Of a stretch of DNA of 64,000 nucleotides, positions 25,958 to 38,114 are shown in pieces. Numbering within the stretch: the first letter of the stretch is position 1; each line of letters begins with the position of its first letter. This DNA comes from Ziziphus jujuba (taxonomy: Eukaryota; Streptophyta; Magnoliopsida; Rosales; Rhamnaceae). The notes beneath the pieces were generated by a model. It searched no databases and had not been told where the DNA came from. It saw only the letters and a program-made list of their open reading frames with translations. The translations under genes and the position numbers were made by a program. The stretch is taken from NCBI RefSeq assembly GCF_031755915.1, contig NC_083381.1, positions 5,096,501 to 5,160,500 of the forward strand, written 5' to 3'.

Positions 25958-28739
25958 GCTTCACATAAATTGATGATTGTAATTTGTAAATCCCTCTATT
26001 TCATTTTTCTTATTTTTTTTTTTTACTGAATTGTTTTTTAATATGTATTATTTAGGTTCGGTTGGAGGAGAGAGTGGTAATTTGCCACTCCGCCTGTCTG
26101 TCTGTCACTTGCCGACACATTTTTTGTTTTTTTGTTTTTTTGAGTTTCATCTTATTTGTGGAAAACAATGGGGTAATATACATGTCAATTAAAAAAAAAA
26201 AAAAAAAGTTTAAACAGCTAGATGAGCAGAGACGCCCATTTTGTTGTCTTGTCTTTTGTGGGCTTTTCAGCTATAACTATTTGTATTATTTTATTTTTAA
26301 TATATTTGTTTTAATATAACCACGTGGAGGATGCCAATCTAATTGTATTATGCCAATATAATTTTCTAAACCCAAGACCGATTTATGTAATTCTAGTAGC
26401 ATTATCAAAAAATATATATACAATTCCATTATTTTGAAATATCAAAAATATCTAAATCATTAGAAACATTATTTTATCGTTGTTTCCATAATTCACTATT
26501 TTATTCTGTAAAATCATCAATGTCCATTGAGCTAGAAGAAAAAGTCTTGGTATTGCTGAGTTAGTTTTGATAAATTATAGTTGTTAATCTACTTGCATAT
26601 AATATTGACCCTCAAACTTTAAAAGAAAAGAAAAATAAAGAATTTGACCCATACAAAAACAAGAATTCTTCATTATTAGGCTTTGAAGACGGTGGACTAC
26701 CAAATCCTTCTTTAACCCAAGTTTGCATATTAATTATTAAGATCAACACGGTAGAGTATGGAAATGAGAAGGAGAATGGATTTGGTAGAGAGCAACACGG
26801 TGGCGAGGGTTTTTTTCGTTGGGGAAGGTAAAGGTGTTTGGTGATGATTACGCTGAATTTCAATTGAAAATTACTCTACCATTGTCTCTATTGGTTTTGG
26901 TGTCTTCAAACTTCTTCAAACTCGTGGTGTGGCCAGTTGAAATGGAGAAGCGACGACATTACAAGAACTGATAGGGTTTGAAAAAAATAAAATAAAATAA
27001 GGGTATTTTTGATATTTCGTTTTGAATGAGATTGTGTAGAGATAAAATAGAAATGTAAAAACAAATACCCTGGCTAATATATTGAGCTAAATTTAAAATA
27101 CTCCAATTTTATTGGTTTGAATTTAAAATAGTTCAATATAATCCAGTTTAGTCCTATAATATTGTCTTTATTATCTTAATTAGGTCACATTTTCTTTAAC
27201 ATTTTAGAAAATGCCTTATTTTAATGAGCATATATTAAATTAGATAATAAAAGCATTTATTTATTTATTATTATTATTATTATTGTTATTTTGTATTCTT
27301 CATATTTATCAGTGATGTTCTTTCTTTTGGAAGAAGAATCACTTTTTAAGTGGTGGGATCATATTCATAAGTGGATTCCCGACTTAATGTTTCATTCGTA
27401 AAAGTCATTTGATGTTTAATGCATTATTTACATTTTAAATTATTTGTTTTTCATAAATTTAATACAATATTTATATTTATTTTATTTATTTTGCACGGTT
27501 TTAATTATTTTCTTCATGCGGTTTTAGTTTTAAACTCATATGCCCTTGCAATAGGAGATGCAAATAATTGGCAAAATAACGCAAAGATATCTTTTAACAA
27601 TATGTTATGAATGAGAGGAAATTCAATTAACAATGATTCAGATGGAAAAGAGAAGGAAAAAGCAAACAAAGGATAAGGATGCTGAAGTCCATTGATGATT
27701 CAAATATTACATTTCAAGACAATCAGGACTATAGCTAGTGACTTGACTAGATTCTAGTCCAACAAATGTTAGGAGTACTTCAACTATAATAATTCATCTT
27801 GCCTCTTTTTTATTTTTATTTTTATTTAACTTTCAATGGCAAAGGTGGATTTTTTTTTTTTTTTTTTGGTTGTTGTTAGACCATGGATTGTTCATCCAAT
27901 AGATAATGTGAAACCATTTTGTCAATAAAAAATTTACAAAGACAAAAAAATCTTTTTTATATACTTTTTTTTTTTATGTTGTTGTCAAGAGAAAAATTAA
28001 TTAAAATTATTTATTTTTCAAAAATATGCATTTTTTCATTTCTATAATACAACAATATGTTTAATACATGTTTTAAACTTTTCCCTTTCAATATATACAT
28101 ATATATTACTTTCAAAGTGTATGTGAGAGATCAAATTACACAATCAATAAGTCTACACTAGTTAGAAATTGGAAATAAAATATGAATGATGCTTAACATG
28201 ATTAATTATTTTTCACTCGTGCATTATCTTAAATCAATTAGATTTGATAAAACTTGTACGTAAAGGCCAAAGCGTATTGACTAAAATGAAGAAAAAGAAT
28301 TATTTTCCAATAATGCATCATCTTAAATGAATTGGATAAAACTTGTACGTAAAAGCCAAAGAGTATTGATTGAATTTGAAATGAAGAAAAAGGATAAGAT
28401 ATGAACAAAGCTCAATTTCACATCAAGATATCAGGACGGAGCTAGGATTTTGTAGCGGTGAGGGCAAATTAATTAACAAAAAATACTGGAATTTTATTAT
28501 ATTATCATTATTCATTTTTGATCATGAATGATAATTAGATGATAATCTTTTTTTTTCCCGATAATTTTTTTTTATAATAGTACACAGTAGAGTATATTTA
28601 AGTATACATAATAAATTATATATGTATGTATATGTGTGTATATATATATATATAATAATGATCTAATTGGCTGCCAGTTCAACTTACAATGCATGATATT
28701 AATATAGTATAATAATAAAGAGTGGTTCTTTTTACAATT
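25958..28739. other. Kinase 3' flank and gene-poor AT-rich DNA
   Basis: The kinase 3' UTR probably extends to about 26040-26320. Beyond that no gene is supported. A GGACGGAGCTAGGATTTTGT stretch near 28435-28454 resembles common dispersed plant repeat ends, but I could not delimit an element. Long T runs lie at about 27850-27867 and 27968-27976, and an AT run at about 28637-28655. Confidence 0.5.
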
Positions 28740-29945
28740 CTAAAATAATTTTTTACAGTTCCATTCTTTATACATTACCACATAAATATACAAAAAATAT
28801 AAAATTACTTAATACAATATTATTTATTCCTAAAATATTCTTAATTCATTCCATTCTAAAATTACATATCTCTTATAAATAAAATTTTTTAATATAATTT
28901 TTAAAATAACTATAGACAATCTCTCACTAAAATACTCTTCTTTTCTTTTTTCTCGTTATGAATTAGGCTTGATTTCTTTTTCTCACTTTTTTGATGATAG
29001 AAAAGGTTATTTATCTGAAAACAAAAAACCAGCGAACAATGAAGGGTAATGTTGATTGGGTGCTTGGTAGTATATTTCTGAACAACTTTGGAAATGTTCA
29101 GTTTTATACGACTGAACGTTTTAAAGTAGTTTAATTCTGTACTATTTTCTGAACTTTTTTTTTTCTCATACAATATTTGGTTGTAAACTTTTAAACGTCT
29201 TTAAAATTCTCAGTCTTGTACTTTTGAACTTCTTTAAAATTGTTGAGTTATATTTTTGAACATCTTGAAAGTTGTAATTTATTATTTTGCAATGTTTGGT
29301 CCTAAATTTCTATACATATTCAAGATGTTCGATTATGAACTTATGAACGTATTTGAAATATTTGAATTTGTTTAACCCATCAATTTTGTAATTTTTTTGT
29401 AAGGTATATCTTTAGATGGTTTGACTATAAACTTTTGTTAAACTTTGATATTGTTCAGTTGTAAACTTTTGTACAACTGAAAATGTTCGGTTGTAAGTTT
29501 CTGAACACATTAAATATCTGTATATAATGTATGATATTTAATATCTATGTATACATACAATGCTCGATATATAAAAGCTAAACATATTAATAATATTTGG
29601 ATAGACGCTTCTGAACAATTAAAAAATGTTCAGTTTTAAACTTTCAAATAAAAGATGAATTTTAATATACCAAATCAAATATAAGAGTGTTGTTCTAACC
29701 TAATCGTTGGTAGCGATAGAAAAAAAAAATCCAAACTAAAGTAATCATCATAAAATTAAAAAAATAAAGAAAAAACTAAATACATTTTAATGTTTCATAT
29801 TTTTGAGCTTCCATAATTTGTGAATAAGTGTTGTATCTGCAATTTTAATTTTTAATGGAGTATAAGTTAGATGGATATATGTAATGTATTATTTAAGGAT
29901 AAGAATGAGACTGTAAAAAGAAATTATTTAAATAGGTTTAGTTAA
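28740..29945. mobile_element. Possible foldback element with internal degenerate minisatellite
   Basis: AAATAATTTTTTACAGTTCC at about 28743-28762 and the following CATTCTTTATACATTAC recur inverted at about 29884-29936 (complement AAATAATTTCTTTTTACAGT, then CTCATTCTTATCC and ATACATTAC). Between these arms lie reiterated 32-35-bp units of the type TTGTAAACTTTTGAACNTCT plus TTAAAAT, best at 29181-29275 and recurring to 29650. No coding sequence. The family is unknown; borders are estimates. Confidence 0.45.
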
Positions 29946-30185
29946 CAAATGTCCTTAATAGTAATTTTAAATGAGGATAAAATTGTAAATCAATAATAGA
30001 ACTGTATAGAGTTAAATGGTATTGCAATTAGAAAGTTCAATGTTATTTACATACTACAAGACAGTTTAATAAATTGTCATTAAAAGTTCACTTTTCCTTA
30101 TAAGTTTTAGTATTAAAATATAAAAATAAAAATAAAAACTGTAAATTAATATTGCCATATATTATATGCTGGTATTATTTTTAGA
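29946..30185. other. AT-rich spacer
   Basis: Nothing recognisable apart from scattered ACAGTT/ACAATTTTAT motifs similar to the neighbouring repeat arm. Confidence 0.4.
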
Positions 30186-31352
30186 CAAGGTTCAAAATTT
30201 CGATATCGGTAGAAATATTGAAGGTTCAAAATATAAAAATTTCTATGAAAATATTGATAAAAACTCATAAAAATGATAAAAATTGATTGAAATTTATTCA
30301 AAAAAAAGGAAATTTTTGTTGAAATTTTATGATTAGCTTATTTAATCAATCAATTATTAAATTTATTAAAAAAATTGCAAAAATATTAAATAAATATTAT
30401 ATTTCTCTTAATTAATTTAATTTATAGTAAGTTGTAATAATTATAAATAAACTATTATTAAAAAATATGCAAAAAATGTATATATTTGATAAAAATTTTT
30501 ATTAATTAAGATTAAACAATTATTAAAATTACATTATATTTAATAAATATTATTTCAATACTCATAGAACTTTTAACTGGTTAAAAATTATTGATTTTTT
30601 TTTTCATTTTCATTTTAAGATATGAAATGTAAAAAGTAATTATTAAAAAATGTATCTTCTTGATAATTTTCATATAATTATTAATATGTCAACCATAAAA
30701 ATCTTATATTAAATGTGGTTGTGTCTGATATTTAATATAATATATTCTATCAATACCAATTCTATGCAATATTGTACTTTCATATTATTATTTTATGTTG
30801 TTACTTTCTATTTTTATATACTCAATTATTAATTTGCAATCATGGGATTTTAATTAATCCATCTTATATAAAATATATGGCAAGTACATATATACTTTAT
30901 TAATGAATAGAATTTATTAAGGTTATTCAATTCAATTACTCATTTTATTTGAATCATCAAATATTTAAAAGAAAATAAAAAAATAAAAAAATATCATTAA
31001 AGTTAATTTAGTAAAAAAATTTACTAAACACTAATAATATTTATGAATTTTTTTGAATTTTTTTAAAAAATAATTTTTTTAAAAAATATTTCATAGATAT
31101 TTCTAAAATTTCTATAGAAATTTCAAAAATTTACAATGAAATTTCTGAAATTTCAATAGATATTCTGAATATTTTAACCAAATTATTAAATATTTGATGT
31201 GAATATTTTGACTGAAACTTTCATGTAAATTTTGGTAAATTAAAAAATTTCGATAGATATTATAGAAATTATATCCGTTTTCATTTGGGACCTAAATTTT
31301 TTTTTTTTTAAAATAAAAATTTCAGTAAAAATTTTGATATTTAAAACCTTAC
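30186..31352. mobile_element. Diverged non-coding repeat with weak inverted ends
   Basis: The left end AAGGTTCAAAATTTCGATAT and the complement of the right end AAGGTTTTAAATATCAAAAT are similar. The flanks are full of ATTTCNATAGAAATTT-like words (30187-30260 and 31090-31345), recalling a dispersed plant repeat with reiterated CGATATTTC words. There is no ORF. The central part is plain AT-rich DNA. Confidence 0.4.
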
Positions 31353-34025
31353 TTTTAGATAGTCAATAATAAAGTAAGCTATGTAGTTCATTAGATTATT
31401 ATTGTATATCTACATATTTGTATATACAATTTTTTGTACGTAGAGTCGATTGAATAGTAAGCCCACTGAAACTACAACAAAATTAGTAAAGTTTTCATAA
31501 GCTTGGTTTAATGGTAAACCACTGAAATGACACCAAAATTAGTAATACAAGTAACAAAATTGAAGAAGACAGACATACAGAAAAAAACAAGAATAGATGA
31601 AAAATGCAAAATAACTTGTAAAGCAAGTAAATAAAGAATTGACTTGAAATCAATGGTTTATATGTAGTCTTCCATATTGCAATGTCTTAAAAGACATAAT
31701 TTCTTCCCTTTGTGCTCGAAGTTCGATGAGAGTCTGCCTTCCAAGATTAAACTATTTGTTGAAATCCAAATTCTACATGATAGTAACAAAGAAAACAAGT
31801 AGTTCAAATCAAAATCAAATTATTTGTTTAAGGAAAATGAAACATCTTTTCATGGAGTTATAACTCTCCATGAATTTTTCAAGAAAACGCATCTTTTTCA
31901 GGAAAATATATCTTTTTTGAAGGACACTGTAAAGTAACAGTATGCATTTTTCAAAATTTTTAAATAAATATTTAAATATTTATTTATTTAATAAAAGTGA
32001 ATATTTATTTATCTAAAATAAAATACATAAAATATTATATAAAATTAAATTAAAATAATATTATTTGTTCTTAACTAGCCCAAATAAATCTTTAACAATC
32101 TTATTAATATATTAAAGTAGGATAGTTTAATAAAGTATTTTGCTAAGCACAAATCAGTGGTGAACTGTTTTCTGTCCAAAATTTACACTAATATATATAT
32201 ATATATATATTGGAAAAAAAAAAGAAAATTAAAAGAAAAATAGACCAAATAATGAAAGAGATTTATGTGAACACAATTATACCTTTTAAATCAAATTGAT
32301 TTATAGGAAAACAATTATCCCATTTAAAACAAATTCTTTATCTAATCAAATTAAACATTTTATATGGAGAGATAAGATATATTTGAAATTTATATTTCAA
32401 AATAAAAATTTCCAGAATTAAAATTTAAAAAATCAAAAATTGAATTTAAAAAAATAAAATTGAAACTCAAAAATCATGTTTTATTTGGAGTCTCCACCTC
32501 TATAAATAAAAGGAGAAGCCAAAGAGAAAAAGATGTTGGAAAAATAGTGGAAAGAGGCTAAAACATACAAATAAGAGAAAAAGCCAAAAAAAATAATAAA
32601 AAGAAAAAAAAAAGTGTAGAGAAAAAAAAATTGTTATCATAGGTACCGTTGACGTTCTTTTCCATAAAAAATAGTCATATTCTTGCTTTAAAGAATACTA
32701 TGGTATTTTCCATAAGCAATATGGATATTATTTAAACATAATGTGCTTTGGTGTACATATATTTAGCATTTGTGTTTTGTGCTTTTTTGTTTAATAAAAC
32801 CATTTCAGATTTTTTATTATTATTTCTACTATTATTGTTTTGATCTTATATGTATAATTTTTTTCTTAGCCTAGGTTGGTAGTTGTTTAGTTCTTGCTAC
32901 TATTATTGCACTTGTGGTTGATCAAAATAAGTGGTACTTATCCTGTAAAAGATGGTTCAAAGAAAGTCTTGTTGACAAAAAAAAAAAAATAAAAAAATTA
33001 GTGGAATGTTGTTTACATGATATTTTCGTATTTGATTTAATTATAATTAATTAACTTTTATAAATAATTATCAAAATCATCTATTACGGTTACACTTTTA
33101 AAACATCTTATGGATTTAATATTAGTTATATATATATATATATAGTTTTAGACTCCCAAGGGAGCCTATGGTGTTAAGCTCATCAATTTGAATTTCGAAG
33201 GCCTTTCATTATATACCACTTATGAAATAGCCTTTTAAGCAATGTGAGATTTGCTTCAAAACTCCCAACAACACCTCCAAGTCTTGCCTTCAACCAGATG
33301 TGGGTGAAATTCCACTCCCCTTTTGTTTAATAGATCTAAATTGCAAAATAAATTAAAAATAGATCTAAATTGACTCAATTAATTTTGTACAGACACATGA
33401 AGATGTCTAGCATCATTACAAAAATTTTGGAGTCAACTAAAATTTTTAAATATTTAAAATAAATCCGAACAATCACATTATATATATTCTCATAAAAATT
33501 TTAGTCTAGTATTCCATAATCTAAACATTAATCTAACTCTAAGACACTCATTCCATAACCCAAATTAATCTTATAAAACATCAAATAAACTGATAAATAT
33601 AAAAATAAAAAGCTTGCCAATCCTTCAAAACTTCTAGATGTTCTTCTCTATGCTCCAAAACACCTAAAAATCGACGAGAACCTCCAATAACAAGGGAAAA
33701 ACTTAATTAATCTAAACTATTAAAGAGAGGTCTCAAAAATAAAACCCTAATAAATCCTTGAGGGCTGCTAGGAGGAGAAGAGAAAACTTACATAACTTAT
33801 ATCTTAAGGATAAAAATTCAATTCCTACTCTAGACATACATATAAATAGACCAGGGTATTCTAACCGATGTCCAACTCTACGAATAAAACAATATGATAA
33901 TTATTATTAACTTAAAATAGTAAAACGAAAATAAATGGGTAATACATAATTATTTAAAGCATATAATCTATAGATAAAACACACTATTAATATATATATA
34001 TATATATATATTTTACAAAAAATCG
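31353..34025. other. Gene-poor DNA with one LTR-like promoter patch
   Basis: No coding gene. At 32490-32520 CACCTCTATAAATAAAAGGA looks like a strong TATA box, followed 290 bp downstream by an AATAAA signal (32793-32798), the spacing expected in an LTR. No partner copy was found. The stretch 33150-33310 resembles the edge of a dispersed repeat. AT runs lie at 32193-32211, 33127-33145 and 33990-34010. Confidence 0.4.
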
Positions 34026-34286
34026 AATGGCACAGATATCAAAAGTTCACTAAATAGTTTATTAAATAATGTGGCAAATATCACATATTATTATCTTATT
34101 GTTGACAAATATATAAAATCTAAATATGGATGAGTGAAGTTTTTAAAAGATAAGTGCACTAACTATCCAATCCAATAAGATAACATAATATTTGATGAAT
34201 TATTTGCCATGTGATTTGGTAGTGCGATATCATTTACCACATCACTTGATAAATTATTTGATAAACTTTTTGATGTCTATAGCATT
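34026..34286. mobile_element. MITE of the 21.5-kb family, longer copy
   Basis: The left end ATGGCACAGATATCAAAAGT pairs with the complement of the right end ATGCTATAGACATCAAAAAG. Matching goes on for over 50 bases, including AATAATGTGGCAAAT against AGTGATGTGGTAAAT. About 260 bp, non-coding. Confidence 0.75.
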
Positions 34287-34449
34287 ATTAAATATGCTAA
34301 TTTTTTACTATTACCATGCTATATTTGGGAAACATAGGATTTAGCTTGTGAAGAGTTTCTAACTGGTGTTATGAAATATAAGTTTATATACAAAGAGATA
34401 TATATAGTGGAACGTTGAAGTGCTTTAGGATATTATAAAAACAATTTTC

Positions 34450-36960
34450 CATGGTTAGACATCTTTTGGGCTAGCGTTCGTTTGGTAGAACTGTTTTGAA
34501 TCAAGCTTTTGAAGTGGAGCTTTTGTCAGTAAAATTTTTTCAAAAGAGCTTTTTTGAAGAAGATGTTGATTGTTTGATTGTCAATTAAAAAGGTGTTGCA
34601 AATGTTAAGTGTTTCGTAAAACTTAAAAGTGCTTTTGATTTAAAAGTTTACAACATTATTTTTTATTATAATAATCTCATAATTTTTTTTTTTTTGTAAA
34701 CAACATACATTAGAAAATCCATAAAAATTAATAGTAATAAAATTAATTTGGTAAAAAAATTTGTTTATGATTTGTATTATTTTAAATTTATTGATTAGAT
34801 TTTATTTTATATGGTTTTGAAAAATATATTTTAACTCGTCATCATATAACATATTTTAACACTTTCATATATAAAGAGTGCAGTAACAAAAACAAAATCA
34901 ATGCATAACATATTAGTCTTTCATAGATTCTTTTAAGTTATACAAACTAATATATATATATATATATATATTATATTTATCGAAACATAAAAAAATTTGT
35001 TATATGATCAGGTTCATCATTTATCTCATGTTCATATAGAATATCATATTTATTTGCTTCAACAACTTCTTCATCTCCATTCATTTCTTCTCCTATAGAC
35101 AGTTGTTCCTCGTCATTATCATAAAGGCTAAGTTTTTGATTTTTGTTAGCATGAATCCTTATGAAGTTATGTCCAACTATTGAAGCAATCACAATTTTTA
35201 CTTGCTTTTCAAAAGGAAAACTTAGCATTTGACGTAATATTCTCCATCTATTTTTCCAAACAACAAAATTTCTTTTAATTGTGCATCTTAACGATGAATG
35301 TGCATGATTGAATACTTCTTTCTTTCCCCTTGGAAGACTAGCATGTCTACAATCAGAAAGATGATATTGCTTACCTTTATATGGTTCTAAATAACCTTTC
35401 ATATGAGGATTTCCTGTATCTACTATATGACATTTATCTACATCAAAGAAAAATAGTCAAATTAAATAATTTTTTCAAAACATAAAAATAAGTAAATAAA
35501 TTAAATATGAAAACATAAATCATATTATAAATAACAATTTTTTAATTCACAGACCTCTTGATGGATGAGGAAAATGTAACATTTCTTTGACTAGAGCCTC
35601 CAAGAATATACGTATATTACGAGCAGTGCCCTTCCATTCAGCCCATGCAAATGTAAAGCACATGCTAAAATCACACACGACCATCAAATTTTGAGTAAGG
35701 GTGTCTTTTCTTTCAACATATGGTATTTGCTTTGCTTTAGAAACCACAACTGGTATATAGGTCCCATTAATTGCTTCAATATAATCTTTAAAATATGGTC
35801 AGTATTTTTTATGATCCTTAATTTTTTTGGAATTGTTCTAAATTTAGATCACTAGGTCTTATGAATCAACTACCATACGTGAAACAACATCTAGCACAAC
35901 TTCAAACCAGTTAGATATAGTTTCACCTGAATGTGAAAATCTCTCCTAAACCATTTTATTACCAAGTCCATGGTCTAAAATTATTAAAAAGATAACTACT
36001 ATTTCTATTGAATTATATATTTTTTCCATTGTTTAATCCATAAGATCGATTAAACAATTTATAGAACTTCATAAATATATGTTTTTCTATTCTATATGGA
36101 TAAGTTAAAAACAAAATCACTCTTCCAAATTATTCACTTCATAGTGTATGCTCATACTATAAAAAAGTGATAAACTAGTGTCAAATCAATCTAATAATTC
36201 AATATTTGGTGGGATGTGATAAGCTGTAGTATTACCCAAAATATATATATATATATATATGATAAGCCACAGTACAACTTATTATTTCTATGGCTTCAAA
36301 CCCAATAAATTGAGAAATTATGATGTATATATTTAAGCGAATAACAATTCTATAAAACAAATTTTTTAGAGAAATCTATTTCAAAAATAGAGAAGAATGT
36401 ATCTGTTTAAAAAAAAAAAGTGATTTTTCTTTTTGAGGCTGATTAACGCAATGGAAGAAGGGGAAAAAAAGTTAACACAAAGCAAAATCAATTAATAGAC
36501 AGCAACCCAAAAAAAAAAAAAAAAAAAAAAAGGGGGAAAAAAAGTACCTTTATACTCTGATTATTCTTTGGCTCTTCTTTAGAAGTGGTTATGCAAGAAA
36601 TTTTTGTGGAAGAAAACGAAAAATGATCTGAGACGGAGGACCTAAATTGTTTTTGAAATAGGGTTTAATTCGGATAAGATTTGGTATTTTAAAAAATAGA
36701 AAGAATATAATTGTTAATTAAATAATATTATTAAATGATCCATTGAACTTATGGTAGAAGTTTAAAATAGAGCTTTTTTAGATGAATTTAAAATTTAAAC
36801 ATTTCTAAGCTTAAAAATGTTTATTTTTTGATAATCAAGAACTTATTAATTCTTGTCAAACATTTTTATTTTTTGATAAAAAAACTTTTATCCTTCAAAT
36901 AGAATTTTTGGATAGAAGAAAAAAGAAAAAAAAAAAAAAAAGCTCTGCCAATAATGTGGT
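34450..36960 (-). mobile_element. Decayed PIF/Harbinger DNA transposon
   Basis: The transposase pseudogene lies inside this block. The left part (34470-34670, with GCTTTTGAAGTGGAGCTTTT-like words) and the right part (36750-36930, with AGCTTTTTT and TAAAAATGTTTA words) look like the non-coding flanks of such elements. I could not pin exact terminal repeats or a 3-bp target duplication, so the limits are approximate. Confidence 0.55.
34977..36000 (-). pseudogene. HARBI1-like DDE transposase, inactivated
   Basis: Read on the minus strand, the pieces keep the order of HARBI1-type (DDE_Tnp_4) transposases. GETISNWFEVVLDVV (about 35935-35890) comes first, then a decayed stretch and YFKDYIEAINGTYIP. 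Next is an open segment, 35747-35547, with TQNLMVVCDFSMCFTFAWAE. Last is an open segment, 35402-34977, with GYLEPYKGKQYHLSDCRH, FNHAHSSLRCTIKRNF and KNRWRILRQM. In-frame stops near 35940 and 35860 and a gap at 35403-35546 (perhaps an old intron) break it. The three acidic catalytic residues expected at AIDGT, GSAHD and IER are here AINGT, GTARN and IKR, so all are lost. It cannot be an active nuclease. Confidence 0.8.
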
Positions 36961-37693
36961 TGATTGTCTTCTCCCTTTTACCTGCGCAAACTAACTAATA
37001 ATAAATTTTCTAGCAAGGTTTTTTGAGTATCATGCACATACATGTCATTGGGTTGGGATATGAGTAAACGGACCAAGAATCCTAATGCAGGATATGGATT
37101 TTTTACGTTATTTGGTTTAGATATTTATCATCTTTGCACTTTTCACATCCTTGGAGACAAAGTATCTCTACTTGAAGCAAGCAATGCGGACATGCCACGA
37201 ACATCCAGTCACTTGCAAGCATTTAACAAAACTTACAGCTGTGGCATCAGCAGTCACTGGTGATTCCGCGAAAGACAAGATGGTCCAGCCGGGAAGAGGA
37301 AAGATCAACGACTATCGATTCCTAATGAACCCACAGGATTCTTTTACCGTTCGACCAGATATTCCGGATTAATATGTGTTCGAATTATCAAAAGCAATGT
37401 CTCTAATCCTAACAGAAATGAAAAAAAAAATCACTAATTTAAATTTGCTTTGAAACTACACATTGACTAAAAGTGAAAAGGCTAAAGGTTTTAATCATGG
37501 ATATTAACAGTTATCACTGTGAAAAGCTTTAGTCACGACTAAAATATTGTTCGAGACCAGTTATACTTTTGGTCAGGAACGAACTCTCTGACTAAAAGTT
37601 AAAATCAAAATAAAATAACCCATTAAAATATCTTACGATTACAGCTTACTTCATGATAAAAAATATGTGTCACAACTTGCTTCATTGTTAGTA
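36961..37693. other. Spacer with one unrecognised open stretch
   Basis: Overlapping short ORFs on + (37042-37263 and 37151-37372) share less AT-rich DNA than their surroundings, suggesting a remnant of coding DNA. The second encodes CHEHPVTCKHLTKLTAVAS and PQDSFTVRPDIPD. I do not recognise either reading. From about 37430 a stretch with GACTAAAAGT and TCACGACTAAAAT words resembles the internal part of a small transposon. Confidence 0.4.
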
Positions 37694-38109
37694 GGGCATC
37701 TCCAATTATTATTTCTATTAAAGTTTATATGATATTAATTTTGAAAAATATTTATATTTATATGATATTTTTTTTATTTAATAAATAATATTTTAAATAA
37801 TTTTTTTTAATGGATTCTGTTTAAAATAATATGTAATTTTTTATTTTAAAATTATATTTAATTAAAAAAATCAAAAACTCATGTAGGAATTTTTTTTTTA
37901 ATAAAAATAAATAAAATGCTGACTTAATATGTCTAACAGAACTTCCAGAAATAGGCAGTGTCATTCACAGTTTTTATTTTATTTTTTTGCTACATCAGTT
38001 TGACAGAATTAATGCACAGAATCATTGGAGAAATTTTTTTTAAAATCTTATTATTTTATTTGATGTGACAAATAATTTTTAAATAAATAGAAAACCATTA
38101 GAGATGCTC
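37694..38109. mobile_element. MITE with GGGCATCTCC-type inverted ends
   Basis: The left end GGGCATCTCCAATTATT and the complement of the right end GAGCATCTCTAATGG are inverted repeats 416 bp apart. Both outer flanks carry TTAGT (37688-37692 and 38110-38114). The interior is AT-rich and non-coding. The terminal motif recalls widespread plant Tourist/Harbinger-like MITEs. Confidence 0.65.
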
Positions 38110-38114
38110 TTAGT

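Noticed and set aside
32460..32660. Leader of an endogenous plant pararetrovirus
   Set aside because: Only a TATA-like and poly(A)-like signal; no viral coding motif was seen nearby.
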